Part shown: one piece after another, positions 44,870 to 56,100 of the stretch | Layout of the letters: the number at the start of each line of letters is the position of its first letter | How positions within the stretch are numbered: position 1 is the stretch's first letter | Assembly (NCBI GenBank): GCA_964609385.1 | Contig: CAZSSM010000028.1 | Span: forward strand, 13,059 to 77,058 | Length of the DNA stretch: 64,000 bases | Source of the DNA: CAZSSM01 sp964609385 | GTDB lineage: Bacteria; Planctomycetota; Planctomycetia; Isosphaerales; Isosphaeraceae | Reading direction: 5' to 3' | The notes under the pieces: generated by a model | Database searches by the model: none | Seen by the model: the letters and a program-made list of their open reading frames with translations, nothing else | What the model was told of the DNA's origin: nothing | Program-made: the position numbers and the translations under genes

Positions 44870-47800
44870 TCAACGGCTCGCCTTGAGGAACCGGACGAGG
44901 TCGAGCAGTTCCTGTTCGTCGAGGACCTCATCGAGCCCGGCGGGCATGACCGAGACGGTCCCAGGGCGCATCTCTTCGACGTCGGATCGCGGGAGGCGCT
45001 CGACCAGATCGGCGCCGATCTGGACGGTGATCACATCGTCGGATTCCTCGACGAGGATCCCGTTAAGCACGCGTCCGTCGACGGTGGCGATCAGCATCGG
45101 TTCGTAGCTCCGAACGAAGCTGGCGCTGGGGGCGAGGATCGCCTCCAGGAGATCGCGTTCGGTCCGGACCCGGCCGATCCGGGTCAGGTCGGGGCCGAGT
45201 TTACCTCCAACGTAGCCCATCGCGTGGCAGGTCCGGCACGCAGCGCGTGTGCCGTTGAAGACCGCTTGGCCGCGACCCACGTCCCCCTCGTTGATCAGAG
45301 CCAGCAACCGATCGATCCGGGCACGGGTCCGATCCGCCCCGGCGTCCAGGCTCGCCAACAAGGACACGGCCTGCTCGCCGAGCACCGCGTTGTGAGGTGC
45401 CAACACGCGCCTCAGATCGCCCGGCCGGATCGTCGCCAAGGCCCTCGAATCGGCTAAGGCCCGTACCAACCGGATCGCGACCCCCGAATCCTCGACGCCT
45501 TCAAAGGCCCCCAGCAACCGAGGCGACGCCAGCGGACTGGCAAACTGCATCGCGTCGGCTAAGGATTGCTTCTGCTCACGTGTCAACGTCGAGGAACTCA
45601 GGAGGTCCGCCGCTTGGAGGGCGTCCGATCCCGCCTCGTCCGACGTGACCACCTCGAGCAACCAATCGAAGGTCGGGCCATCGAGCTTCCGATCCGATGC
45701 GGAGATGGCCCCCAAGGCGTTGAGGCGGAGCGGCGTCGACAGCGCCTCATCGTGGGCACAACGCAACAGCGAGGCGGTCAACCGTTCGGCTTCAGGCCCG
45801 CTCGCTGACTCTTGGAGGGCCTTGGCCACCCGGATCGATGCATCGAGCAGAGCGGGGTCGGCCTCGTCAATCAGGTCGGCGACGGCGACGAGCCAGTCCT
45901 CGGGCGCGGGGTCGGGGCGGACCGCTTCCATGACCGTTAGGACGAGCCGTCGACGAACCTGCCCCGCCCGTTGCTCGGTCGCGATCTCGACGAGGAGCCG
46001 CTGGATCGGAGGCGCCGACGCTAGGCCAGTCAGTAACTCGACGACCGGATCGGCACCTCCGACACCGCTCCGGTCGGAGCCCAGGGCGGTGATGCGTCGA
46101 CGGAGTTCCGATTCGAGGCTCGACGCCCACTCCGGATGTCGGCCCGCGATCCAGACGGCCACCGCGCGGGCATCAGCATCGTCGCTCGAAAGCAAGGGGA
46201 TGACCTCGGAGTCGCGGAGGCTTCGGGGATCGATCTGATCGAGGGCGATCATGGCGGCGCGTTGGGTCCGGATATCGGGGCGCTTCAACCCGAGCCGGAT
46301 CCGCTCGACGTCCCCGATCTCGATCAACGCATAGGTCAGTGAGTGGATCAGTCCGGGATCGGTCGCCGCCGAGGTCGCGTCGAGCAGCGCGGGCACGGCC
46401 GAGACGTCGCCGATCCGCCCCAGGGCCTCGGCCGCGACGCGCTGGTTCACCGGACCGTCGTCTCGGAGCACGTCGAGGAGCATCGCCAAAGCCCCGGCGT
46501 CGCGGCGAACCGCCGAGGCGTGGAGCGCCGCCTGGCGGACGGTCGCGTCGACATCGAGCAATCCGTGACGGACAACCGCACGAGCCGGGTCGCCGTCGAT
46601 CCGGCTGGCCGCCCAGACCGCCTGCCGACGTGTCATCGAAGAGGACGAACCCTCGACCACCGCGAGCAGGGCCGACACCGCACGCTCGCCGAGCCGACCC
46701 AACGCATCGACGGTGCGTTGACGAACCGCCACACGCGGGTCACCCAGCCGATCGGCCAAAGGCTCAGCCTCTACGCCGTCCCAATCGAGCGACAGCCCTC
46801 GAGGATCTGTGATCGCCGGTGCGTCGGCTTTGGCGACCCGATAGATCGCGCCGAGCACGTCGGGCTTGTGGAGTTGGGAGGTCGGACAGCAGAGCTTGTA
46901 CCAGCCTCCGGTGTCGATGACCAACAGGCTCCCGTCAGCGTCCTCGATCACATCGGTCGGGTGGAAATCGTTGTCCGAGCTGACCAGGAACGCCGAGTCC
47001 TCGGTCCGATAGCTCGCCCCGTCCGGAATCAGGACATGGCGGCTGACCGTCCTCAGGTTGAACTGGCAGGCGAAGAGGTTGTCGCGATACGACGCGCCGA
47101 GGGCCTCGCCACGATACCGGAGCAGCCCAGACGGCGCGGCCGGACCGAGGTGGGTCAACGGCGCGAGGACCTCGGGCCGGGTCCTCGGGTGACCGTCGAG
47201 GACGCCATGGACTTTGCCGTAGACACCACCGTAAAGGGCGTGGATCAAGCCGTCGCGTCGGCCGCCGGCGGGGTGTTGGAGGAAGGTGGTGGTGAAGATC
47301 CGCTCGCCGCCCGGGGTGAAGACGACGTCGACCGGATTGTCCATCCCGCCGGTCATCACCGGCTCGATCGGCCCTCGACGATCGGGTCGCCATCGAAAGA
47401 TGTGTGCGGCCCGAGTGACGAGGGGCTCTCCTTCGAGTTGTGGGTATGTTTGTTCGGCGAATGCGCCCTTACACCAATAGATCCAACCGTCGGGACCGGC
47501 ATAGGGGCCGTGTAGGTCGTTGGCGCACCCGGTGAGGGTCCGGCCGTCGAACCAGACCTCGCGGTCGTCGGCGACCCCGTCGTCATCGCGATCGGTCAGC
47601 TTCCAGATCTGCGGTGGCGCGGCCACGTAGAGCGAACCGTCCCGCCACATCGTTCCGGCGGGGAACATCATCCGGTCGGCGAAGACGGTCCGGTGGTCGA
47701 AGACGCCGTCGCCGTCGCGGTCCTCCAGGCGGAGGATCCGATGCGGGCGCTCTTCCAGTTGCTTGCCGACCGGGTCGTTCGAGCCCGACGACTCGGCCAC

Positions 47801-48046
47801 ATAGAGCCGTCCGCGCTCGTCGAAGGCCCCCGTGATCGGCCGCTCGACCAGCGCAGGCCCGGCCGCCTCGGTGATCGTGAACCCGTCTTCGAGGGTGAAC
47901 TTCGACTCGGCTTCGGTCCCGCCCATGACATCCGTGACGGGACACAGACCCGCGACCAGGATCATCAACATGACGATCCGCAAGAGCCCACGGCACGCCC
48001 GGCGCCCCCGTCCCCTCAGCGTCATCGCGATCCGCTTCGTTTCCAT
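44870..48046 (-). CDS. PVC-type haem-binding protein with beta-propeller and HEAT-like repeats
   Basis: Predicted 1058-aa exported protein. Signal peptide at about residues 20-40. A six-bladed sorbosone-dehydrogenase/soluble-glucose-dehydrogenase-like propeller follows (~50-410: DGFTITEAAGP, DRDGDGVFD, GGMDNPVDVVFTPGG). Then HEAT-like repeats (~430-780), and finally a c-type cytochrome domain with CRTCH at 937-941 and the axial-Met region, ending LVRFLKASR. This architecture is abundant in planctomycetes and is thought to be a periplasmic redox enzyme. Start at 48046 (ATG) with GGAGAG before it. It converges with the enolase-superfamily gene. Confidence 0.94.
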   Translation of the reverse strand: METKRIAMTLRGRGRRACRGLLRIVMLMILVAGLCPVTDVMGGTEAESKFTLEDGFTITEAAGPALVERPITGAFDERGRLYVAESSGSNDPVGKQLEERPHRILRLEDRDGDGVFDHRTVFADRMMFPAGTMWRDGSLYVAAPPQIWKLTDRDDDGVADDREVWFDGRTLTGCANDLHGPYAGPDGWIYWCKGAFAEQTYPQLEGEPLVTRAAHIFRWRPDRRGPIEPVMTGGMDNPVDVVFTPGGERIFTTTFLQHPAGGRRDGLIHALYGGVYGKVHGVLDGHPRTRPEVLAPLTHLGPAAPSGLLRYRGEALGASYRDNLFACQFNLRTVSRHVLIPDGASYRTEDSAFLVSSDNDFHPTDVIEDADGSLLVIDTGGWYKLCCPTSQLHKPDVLGAIYRVAKADAPAITDPRGLSLDWDGVEAEPLADRLGDPRVAVRQRTVDALGRLGERAVSALLAVVEGSSSSMTRRQAVWAASRIDGDPARAVVRHGLLDVDATVRQAALHASAVRRDAGALAMLLDVLRDDGPVNQRVAAEALGRIGDVSAVPALLDATSAATDPGLIHSLTYALIEIGDVERIRLGLKRPDIRTQRAAMIALDQIDPRSLRDSEVIPLLSSDDADARAVAVWIAGRHPEWASSLESELRRRITALGSDRSGVGGADPVVELLTGLASAPPIQRLLVEIATEQRAGQVRRRLVLTVMEAVRPDPAPEDWLVAVADLIDEADPALLDASIRVAKALQESASGPEAERLTASLLRCAHDEALSTPLRLNALGAISASDRKLDGPTFDWLLEVVTSDEAGSDALQAADLLSSSTLTREQKQSLADAMQFASPLASPRLLGAFEGVEDSGVAIRLVRALADSRALATIRPGDLRRVLAPHNAVLGEQAVSLLASLDAGADRTRARIDRLLALINEGDVGRGQAVFNGTRAACRTCHAMGYVGGKLGPDLTRIGRVRTERDLLEAILAPSASFVRSYEPMLIATVDGRVLNGILVEESDDVITVQIGADLVERLPRSDVEEMRPGTVSVMPAGLDEVLDEQELLDLVRFLKASR

Positions 48047-48387
48047 CTGTGCTCTCCGCCTCTCGAGGACCTCAGACCCACGTGCGAGACCACCGACAAC
48101 GGCTCAGTCTCGCCGATCCGTCGGTCGCGCTCAACGTTCCTCGCCAGACCGAGGCCCGGTGAGGGCGATGCGGGCATGACTCGGGGTTTGTCGTCCGGCC
48201 CGAACGGTAGGCAGATCCTCGTGCCCGTGGCGGTCGCTCCGAAGGCATTCGCCTTCTATTCTCGTCGAGAGAGCTATGGTACCCTACCGGGAACGTACGG
48301 AGGTCCGGGGTTCGCAGACGTGACGGATCAGGCCGCGAGATCACCCCATTAGGGGACGGGCGCGGGATGGAAGATAGGTGGCCAGCC
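48047..48387. other. Divergent intergenic region
   Basis: 341 nt between the haem-protein gene (minus) and the YqgE gene (plus). Promoters for both should lie here, but I see no convincing -35/-10 pair. No gene is supported. Confidence 0.4.
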
Positions 48388-48942
48388 ATGGAGTCATTGA
48401 AGGGACACTTGCTGATCGCCGACCCATCGCTCCGGGATCCGAACTTCACGCGGACCGTCTCGTTGATCCTGCAGCATAACGAGCAGGGAGCGCTGGGCCT
48501 GATCCTCAACCGACCGACCCGGATGTCCGTCCGTGACGTGGCCGAGCAGGTCTTCGGCCACGCGATCGATTGGAACAAGCCGATCATGCTGGGCGGACCA
48601 GTCGAAGGGCCCGCCTTCATGCTCCACACCGTGGCCGATCGCGCCGACGAGGAGGTCCTGCCGGGCCTCTACAGCAGCCTGGAGGCCGACAAGCTCCGCG
48701 CCCTCTTGGCCGACCGATCTGAGCCCTCGATCGTCATCGCCAACCATTCCGGCTGGGGACCCGGCCAGCTCGAGGCCGAGATCGCCGAGGGGTCCTGGCT
48801 CTGGATCGAGGCGACCCTCGAACGCGTCTTCCGCGAGCCGCACGAGTCCTCCTGGAAAGATTTCGTCGTCCGGGTCCGTGGCCAGCGGCTGGCCGACCTG
48901 CTCAACCTGCCCGGCATGCCCGACGACCCCACGGTCAATTGA
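48388..48942 (+). CDS. yqgE: YqgE/AlgH family protein (UPF0301)
   Basis: Predicted 184-aa cytoplasmic protein. Family landmarks are visible: LLIADPSLRDPNFTRTVSLI, QGALGLILNRPT, the GGPVE segment, and a C-terminal WLW/ERVF region. UPF0301/AlgH proteins are widespread and have been linked to alginate regulation in pseudomonads, but their general biochemical role is unsettled. Length is standard. The ATG at 48388 has an AGGTGG upstream; an alternative ATG at 48367 lacks a good site. It converges with the kinase gene 31 nt away. Confidence 0.95.
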   Translation: MESLKGHLLIADPSLRDPNFTRTVSLILQHNEQGALGLILNRPTRMSVRDVAEQVFGHAIDWNKPIMLGGPVEGPAFMLHTVADRADEEVLPGLYSSLEADKLRALLADRSEPSIVIANHSGWGPGQLEAEIAEGSWLWIEATLERVFREPHESSWKDFVVRVRGQRLADLLNLPGMPDDPTVN

Positions 48943-48973
48943 CGCCGACCGATCTCCGATGATCCCACTCACA

Positions 48974-51946
48974 TTATGGTTCGGGTGCGAACGGATCGGG
49001 CGGGAAGATCCGATCCAGGACCAGGCTCAACAGGACCGGGTCGCGTCGGACCATCGCGAACGCCTCGGATCGCCGCAAGGCATCCAGCGCTCGGACCACC
49101 CGGAGCGGCGGGTCGAACCCCGAGTCCAACAACGGCCCGATCAGCATCTCCTTGAGCGACGCCACCTCCTCCGGACGGTCCAGGATCTCGCTCGCGATCA
49201 GCGATCGGATCCGAACTACCAAGGCGACCTGTTCGATCGAATACCCGGACCCGGCCGGAGTCCCCGGAGCCATCCCTTGGAGGAAGTGCTCGGCGCGGTC
49301 CAGCGCGTCGGCCGCTTCGCCATGCCGACTCAGTTCCTCACCGAGGATCGTGCCGAGATCGAGTAGGGTCTCGACCAGCCGGATCCGCCAGTTGAGGTTG
49401 TCGGGAACGTCGACGACGGCCTGATCCAACAGGGCGCGGGCGCGATCGAGCAACGCGAACGAGCGCTCCGGATCGCCTCGGCGATTGGCCAGCAGGCCGA
49501 GGTTCCGCACCGTCTGACCGAGGTTGACCCGATGCTGCGGCGTCTCCGGGTAGTCCGCGACCAAGCGCTCTTGGGTCTCGAGCGCCTCGAGGTAGTGCTC
49601 GGCCGCCGCGTCGAGTTCCCCACGCAGCTCGCGATAGTACGCCAGGCCACCGAGCGAACGGGCCAGATCGACCCGGCGATCAAGGTAAGTCGGACGCAAT
49701 CGTACCAAGCGTCTATGGATTTGCACGGAACGTTCGAGTGTGCTTACAGCTTGATCGTAATCGTCGTTCGACTCGTAGCACTTTCCCAGGTTGTTCAAGG
49801 TTTGGGCCAGATCGGTGAGCATCGCGAAGTTGTCCGGGTACAGGGCGACGAGGCGCTCCAACCGTTCGCGAGCCTGATCGAAGAACATCTCGGCTTGATC
49901 GATCCGACCCAACATACCGTGGGCGACACCGATCCGATTGAGCGTGGCGATCAATTTGGGTTCGGTCCTCGGTGAGACCGGGGGCTGCTCGAGGAGCGCA
50001 TCGAGGATCTCGCGGGCCTCGAGCAGGGGGGCGAGCGCTTCATCCGGTCGACCGCCGACGAGCCCCGAGACCCCTCGGGTGATCAGCGAGTCGGCCCGAC
50101 GCTCGCGGGCCAGCGGCCCTCGAGGATCGAGGCGGATCAGCCGTTCGGCCAGGGTTTCGGACTCGCGTTGCGCCTCGCGGGCGGCGTCGGTGCGACCCAG
50201 TTGCTCCTCGGCGTAGGCGAGATTGGTGGCCGACTGGAAGACCGCATCGAGCCGATCGAGGTCGTCGGGTCGATCCTCCAGCAGGGCGCGTCGGATCTCC
50301 AGGGCGCGCCGATACGCCTCCGAGGATTCGGCCGTCAGGCCCATGTGATTCCGGACCAGACCGATGTTGTGATACGCGTCGGCCATCCGACTGTCGATCC
50401 GTTGATCGTCACCTCGTTGTTCGAGGAAGCGGAGGTAATAGGTCAGGGCATCCTCGAGCAGTTGGCGCCGGAACGCGTTGAGGTCAGGCCGATCGGGCTC
50501 GGTCAGATCGGGGCTGTTGGCGACACGCATGAAGTAGGTTTCGACGGCGTCGTTGGCCAGCTCGAAGTTCCGCTCGGCCCGGGCGGCCTCGCGTCGCGCT
50601 TGGTCGCGCGAACGATCGATCAACACGGCGAAGGTGACCGAGGCCAAAGCGACGAGGACCAAGGCGGCGGTCATCGAGAAGGCCCACGCGCGACGTCGAC
50701 GGACCCAACGCGCCAGGCATTCGCCGAGCGGTTCGAGATCGACCTGGACCGGTTCATCGGCGAGCCAGCGCTCGACCTCCTCGGCCAACTGGAGCGCGGA
50801 GTCGTAGCGATCCTCGGGCCGCTTGGCCATCGCCTTGAGGCAAATCGCCTCCAAAGGGCGCGGGAGCCCGGGGGCGATCACCCTGGGTCGCGGGAACTGT
50901 CCGTCGCGGGCGCGTCGGAGCGTTTCGAGCAGGTCGCCGGCCTCGATCGGGGCGTGGCCGGTCAGCAGATAGTAGAGGGTCGCGCCGAGCCCGTAGATGT
51001 CGCTGGGCTGCCCGATCCTCGAGGCGCTCCCGCCGGCCTGTTCGGGGCTCATGAAGGCGGGGGTGCCCAGGGTCGAGTCGTCGCGGGTCCCAGATCCGCC
51101 GGTTGCGGTCTGGGTCGAACTATCCGGAGCCGACGTCGCGCTGGGATCGGCTGCCGGGTCGATCCGCTTGGCCAACCCCCAGTCGATCAGGAACGTTTCG
51201 CCGAAGTCGCCGATCAAAATGTTGCTGGGCTTGATATCGCGATGGATCACCTGGTTTGCGTGGGCATACGCGATGGCGTTGCAGACGTCGACGAAGCGTC
51301 GGAGCAGGGCGCGCAGTTCGACGGTCGAGGGGGGGCCGTGCGACCTCGACCGGTCGGCGGCGTCCTTGAGCGTGTCGCCCTGGACGAACCGCATGGTGTA
51401 GTAAGCGTTTCCGGCCCGATCGCGGCCGAGGCTGTGGACCGGAACGATCCCAGGGTGTTGTAGGGCGGCGGTGATTTCGGCCTCGGCCAGGAACCGTCGA
51501 CGCGCCTCCGAGTTGATCGCATGCCGCTCTTGGATCCGCTTGAGGGCGACCTGGCGGTTGAGTTCGAAATCGTGGGCCAGGTAGATCTCTCCCAAGCCCC
51601 CACGCGCATGGAGACGAACCCGTTGGTAACGCGCCGGTCGCCCTTCGGCGTCGAGGTCTTCGTCTGCCGACTCGGGCCCTCGATCGGCCGACGGCAAGGC
51701 CAACTGGGTCTGGTCGTCGGACCTGGGATCGCCGACGGTCGAGAACGAGTGGGGGTCCCCGGCCACCGAGGGAGGCTCAAGGACCTCGAATTGGGCGATC
51801 CGTCGTCGGAGTTCGTCGATCAGGTCGGGTCGGTCGGCGCAGAGCCGATCGAGGTCCGGGATCTGGCCGGAACGCCGGAGTTCCTCCCATCGGACCAACC
51901 GAGAGATCAGCGCATCCTCGGAACCGGAACTCGTGGGATCGGTCAT
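48974..51946 (-). CDS. Transmembrane Ser/Thr protein kinase with TPR sensor region
   Basis: Predicted 990-aa protein kinase. The kinase domain (about 107-395) has a Gly-rich loop (ARGGLGEIY), catalytic K136 in VALKRI, HRDIKPSN with D237, and DWG (255-257) in place of DFG, common in planctomycete kinases. After a single membrane helix (421-443), TPR repeats fill the rest (~460-950), probably periplasmic. The short N-terminal helical segment (EELRRSGQIPDLDRLC) is typical of this clade. It starts 34 nt after the ECF-like sigma gene on the same strand, so both are probably one operon. Target unknown. Confidence 0.94.
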   Translation of the reverse strand: MTDPTSSGSEDALISRLVRWEELRRSGQIPDLDRLCADRPDLIDELRRRIAQFEVLEPPSVAGDPHSFSTVGDPRSDDQTQLALPSADRGPESADEDLDAEGRPARYQRVRLHARGGLGEIYLAHDFELNRQVALKRIQERHAINSEARRRFLAEAEITAALQHPGIVPVHSLGRDRAGNAYYTMRFVQGDTLKDAADRSRSHGPPSTVELRALLRRFVDVCNAIAYAHANQVIHRDIKPSNILIGDFGETFLIDWGLAKRIDPAADPSATSAPDSSTQTATGGSGTRDDSTLGTPAFMSPEQAGGSASRIGQPSDIYGLGATLYYLLTGHAPIEAGDLLETLRRARDGQFPRPRVIAPGLPRPLEAICLKAMAKRPEDRYDSALQLAEEVERWLADEPVQVDLEPLGECLARWVRRRRAWAFSMTAALVLVALASVTFAVLIDRSRDQARREAARAERNFELANDAVETYFMRVANSPDLTEPDRPDLNAFRRQLLEDALTYYLRFLEQRGDDQRIDSRMADAYHNIGLVRNHMGLTAESSEAYRRALEIRRALLEDRPDDLDRLDAVFQSATNLAYAEEQLGRTDAAREAQRESETLAERLIRLDPRGPLARERRADSLITRGVSGLVGGRPDEALAPLLEAREILDALLEQPPVSPRTEPKLIATLNRIGVAHGMLGRIDQAEMFFDQARERLERLVALYPDNFAMLTDLAQTLNNLGKCYESNDDYDQAVSTLERSVQIHRRLVRLRPTYLDRRVDLARSLGGLAYYRELRGELDAAAEHYLEALETQERLVADYPETPQHRVNLGQTVRNLGLLANRRGDPERSFALLDRARALLDQAVVDVPDNLNWRIRLVETLLDLGTILGEELSRHGEAADALDRAEHFLQGMAPGTPAGSGYSIEQVALVVRIRSLIASEILDRPEEVASLKEMLIGPLLDSGFDPPLRVVRALDALRRSEAFAMVRRDPVLLSLVLDRIFPPDPFAPEP

Positions 51947-51980
51947 CGTCGAGGAGACCCAGTTTTTCAGCAGATTTTCA

Positions 51981-52604
51981 TCAGAAGGGAACTCGGTCCC
52001 CCAAGGCGTCGCCGAGCCGCATCCGGGCGACGACCCAACGCCGGTGGACGGTCCGCTCGGAGACGCCGATGACCTGAGCGGCCTCAGCGCGGGTCAAGCC
52101 CTGATACCAGAGCAGATCGAAGACCTCGCGCCCCTCGTCGTCGAGCCGCTCGACGAGGCGATGGAACTCGCTCCAGACGGCCAGCCGCGCCGGGTCGAGC
52201 GTCGAGTCGCCGGTCTCGCGTTCGGGTCGGTCGTCGTTCGAGGTCGAGGTCGGCTCGCCCGGCGTGGCGTGATTGGCGGCCAGGCCGAGCGGCCCCTGGT
52301 ACTGGCGGGCCAGGTCCAGCAGCTCACGGCGGATCTGGGCAGCGGCCAGGCGGAACAGGTCGCGCGGCGTGGGCGGGCTGACCACGCGTAGAGACCGATC
52401 CAACCGCATCAGGGCGTTCTGCAGGACGTCCTCGGTCTGTTCCCAACGACCCACCGTGGGGAAGTCACGGAGCATCCGTCTGGCCAGTTGGGTCAGCCGC
52501 GCTACGGTCCGATCCAAGAGCACCGCGCGGACCGTCTGGTCCCCATCGCGCAGACGGTTCAAGTACTCCTGGATCTCCTGGGTGTCTTCAGTCCGCATCA
52601 CCAT
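51981..52604 (-). CDS. ECF-like RNA polymerase sigma factor
   Basis: Predicted 207-aa sigma factor of the planctomycete ECF-like type. Region 2 contains WEQTEDVLQNALMRLDR and a core-binding helix; region 4 ends with GLTRAEAAQVIGVSERTVHRRW, a helix-turn-helix. A variable Asp/Glu/Ser linker joins them. Start at 52604 or the ATG at 52598. It precedes the transmembrane kinase by 34 nt; this sigma-kinase pairing is common in planctomycetes, where kinase phosphorylation is proposed to replace anti-sigma control. Confidence 0.92.
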   Translation of the reverse strand: MVMRTEDTQEIQEYLNRLRDGDQTVRAVLLDRTVARLTQLARRMLRDFPTVGRWEQTEDVLQNALMRLDRSLRVVSPPTPRDLFRLAAAQIRRELLDLARQYQGPLGLAANHATPGEPTSTSNDDRPERETGDSTLDPARLAVWSEFHRLVERLDDEGREVFDLLWYQGLTRAEAAQVIGVSERTVHRRWVVARMRLGDALGDRVPF

Positions 52605-53181
52605 ATCACGGTTCCGTCGAGTGTACGGCTGATTCCGGTCCAACCGCTGGACAGGGTGGGTCCGAGTCCACGAACATCGTAGCCGATCGGAAACGCTCAT
52701 TCACCTGCGAAGGAAAACCGAAGCGGCTCCTGGAAAATCGATTCTTCTTGTTGTCAGATAGACTTGATGATTCCCGCTGGAATGGTTGGAGGGCTCCACC
52801 AGAGCGTCGGAGTCTCGTGACGTGCTGCTCGGGAACTCATCCGGGCCACGGACCCGTCCCGATCTCCCAAACATGGCTTTCACTGCCGACCAGACACATG
52901 TGTCGGCCCCATTGGATTGCGCGCAGAGGGCGTCCCGATGTGCTTCATCGTACCACAACGCCCCGAAATAGTCTGTCGGTAACGACCGGAGACTCGAGCG
53001 TCCCGGTGTTGCTTCAGATCGTCACCAGACCGCTGTCGTCGCGATCAACATCCTCCTCCCGAGATCTCCGCCCCCGATGCACATCGGCGCCGAGGGCAGA
53101 GTCCCTCGGGTCTATTCACCCACCCCCGAATGCGTCTCTCCGACCCACCGGACGCCGACCACCCTGATGCGAGGACTGATC
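52605..53181. other. Divergent intergenic region with a 12-bp palindrome
   Basis: 577 nt between the sigma factor gene (minus) and the giant repeat protein (plus). A perfect palindrome GACACATGTGTC lies at 52893-52904 and may be an operator. I see no gene; short frames here have no family match. Confidence 0.45.
52893..52904. promoter_or_regulatory. Palindrome, candidate operator
   Basis: GACACATGTGTC is a perfect 12-bp palindrome between divergent genes. Regulatory role is inferred only from symmetry and position. Confidence 0.25.
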
Positions 53182-56100
53182 ATGGATGCCACGCACCGTC
53201 GGACATCATCCCCACCGAGCCGCGCCCTGTCCCGTCCTCGCCGCCCGGGTTTCACCGCGACACTGGAACGCCTCGAGTCGCGCACCTTGCTCTCGGTCGA
53301 CGTCGTAGACTTGACCGTCCTGGAGGGAAACACCGCCCCATCGCCGATCGAAGCCCGACTCGAGGCCGGTCGAGAAACCGACCTCTATCGGTTCGAAGGG
53401 CAGGCCGGTCAGCGGTTCTTCTTCGACGCCCTCTCCAGCACGAGCAATGCCACCTGGCAACTCCGGGACATCGACGGCAGTTCGCTATCGGCATCGTTCT
53501 TCATCAACACCGATTTCGAGGTGACCCTCAACGAGGACGGACCGGTCACGCTCGCCGTCTCGAGCAACGTGGATGACCCGGTCGACTATCGGTTCCGCGT
53601 CTTCGAGACGACCCTCACGGGTTTCGTCACCAACGGGTTCCAGACCTATCAAGGAACCATCGATCCCGGTCAGGTTGAGCGGACCACCTTCGAGGTCGAT
53701 GCGGCGACCCGGTTCGCCTTCGATGGCCGCGACCTCGGGGTCGACCCGGCCCTAGTCACGATCCGAACCCCTTCCGATTCGTTGATCCTGAACCAGTTCG
53801 ACTCCCGATCCGACAGTTATCCGCTCCTGTTGACCGAGCCAGGCGTCTACACCCTTGAGGTCCGGGGAAGCACCCCTACCTCCACCGACGACTACGCCTT
53901 CCGGCTCATCCAACTGCCCGAGGACGGCACGCCGATCGTTCTCGGCCAAACCGTCGACGGGACCATCACCACCGAAGAGGAGTTGGACGTCTACTCTTTC
54001 GATGGGGCGGTCGGACAGCGGTTCGTCTTCGACGGGCTACTCGATGACTCCGGACCGACGTTCGTCACCTTTTACGATCCGAGCGGCGACTCGGTCCTCT
54101 CCACGTTCGCCACATCCGACAACGCTCCGATCACCCTCGATGAGGCCGGCCCCTACACGATCATCGTCGATGGTTCCCTCGACACCTCGTATTCCTTCCG
54201 ACTGCTCGACGTTGCCTCGGCGACCCCCATCGCCGCCGATGCCTCAGTTGACGAGACCCTCCAGCCCGGACAATCCATCGACCTCTACACCATCGACGCC
54301 ATCGCCGGTCAACGGCTCGCCCTCGACGGAATGACCACCGGCAACGGGGCGAATCTTCTCATCTATGAGCCTGACGGAAGTTTGCTCACCAGCATCAACT
54401 CCCGATTCGATGCCGAGACCACGTTCCCGGTCAACGGAACCTACACCCTCGTCGTCGACGGATTCGCCGACGCGGCGACCTTCGACTACCGATTCGACCT
54501 GATCACCCCCGAGACCACCACCACAGCCTACAACCTCGGAACGACCATCGACGGGGCCATCACCGAACGCGGCGAGATCGACCGGTTCACCTTTGAAGGG
54601 ACCCTCGGCCAGACCCTTCTCCTGGACGGCCTGGCCGCCGACTCAAGCGGCACCTTCGCGGCGCTGATCGACCCCTCCGGCGACACCCTCTTCAGCTTCG
54701 TGGGTCTGGGTCGTGACTCGTCTCCAGTGATCCTACCAGAGACCGGTACCTACACCCTGATCGTTGACGAGTCGACCACCGGAGTCACCGGAACCTATTC
54801 CTTCCGACTGCTCGACGTCGCTTCGGCGACCCCCATCGCCGCCGATGCCTCAGTTGACGAGACCCTCCAGCCCGGACAATCCATCGACCTCTACACCATC
54901 GACGCCATCGCCGGTCAACGGCTCGCCCTCGACGGAATGACCACCGGCAACGGGGCGAATCTTCTCATCTATGAGCCTGACGGAAGTTTGCTCACCAGCA
55001 TCAACTCCCGATTCGATGCCGAGACCACGTTCCCGGTCAACGGAACCTACACCCTCGTCGTCGACGGATTCGCCGACGCGGCGACCTTCGACTACCGATT
55101 CGACCTGATCACCCCCGAGACCACCACCACAGCCTACAACCTCGGAACGACCATCGACGGGGCCATCACCGAACGCGGCGAGATCGACCGGTTCACCTTT
55201 GAAGGGACCCTCGGCCAGACCCTTCTCCTGGACGGCCTGGCCGCCGACTCAAGCGGCACCTTCGCGGCGCTGATCGACCCCTCCGGCGACACCCTCTTCA
55301 GCTTCGTGGGTCTGGGTCGTGACTCGTCTCCAGTGATCCTACCAGAGACCGGTACCTACACCCTGATCGTTGACGAGTCGACCACCGGAGTCACCGGCAA
55401 TTATTCCTTCCGACTGCTCGACGTCATCGCGGATCGGGCCGGTTCGTTGACATCTGGCAGCACGGTGAGCGGGACGATCACGCCGGGCAGCGGCGTTGTG
55501 ATCTACGTCTTCGCGGGCACTTCAGGCCAAGAGGTCGACCTGACGAGCGTCGACGTCCCCTCAACCCCGGACGCCTGGGCGCTCCATCGGCCCGACGGGC
55601 AACGGCTGACCTCGAGCAGCGACATCAACTTCGACCTTAGCGCGGTTCTCCCCGTTGATGGGACCTATGTCCTGATCCTCCAAGGCGAATCGACCACCCC
55701 GGTCCCCTACGAGTTCCGGTTCGACGCGGCCGATCCCAACGGCGTGATCTCGGGACTCGGGCCGTTCACCGGCTCGATCACCACCGCCGGCCAAACCGAC
55801 ACCGCAACCTTCACCGCGACCGCCGGAACGAGGCTCGTTGTCGACTCGCTCGACCACGACGGGGACCCGGTTCAGTTCTCGATCATCGAGCCGTCGGGCA
55901 GCAACCTGTTGGTTAACGCCGACGCCAACGAGGATCGCGTCCCGATCCTGCTCGACGAGTCCGGGACCTACACCATCGAGTTCTTCGGCGAGGGCGGCAC
56001 CGGGACCGGCGACTACGACCTGATCCTCCGCGTTGCGCCCGACGATCTGCCGACCTACACGATCGGCGCGACGGTCTCAGGCTCGATCAGCGAGGTCGGC

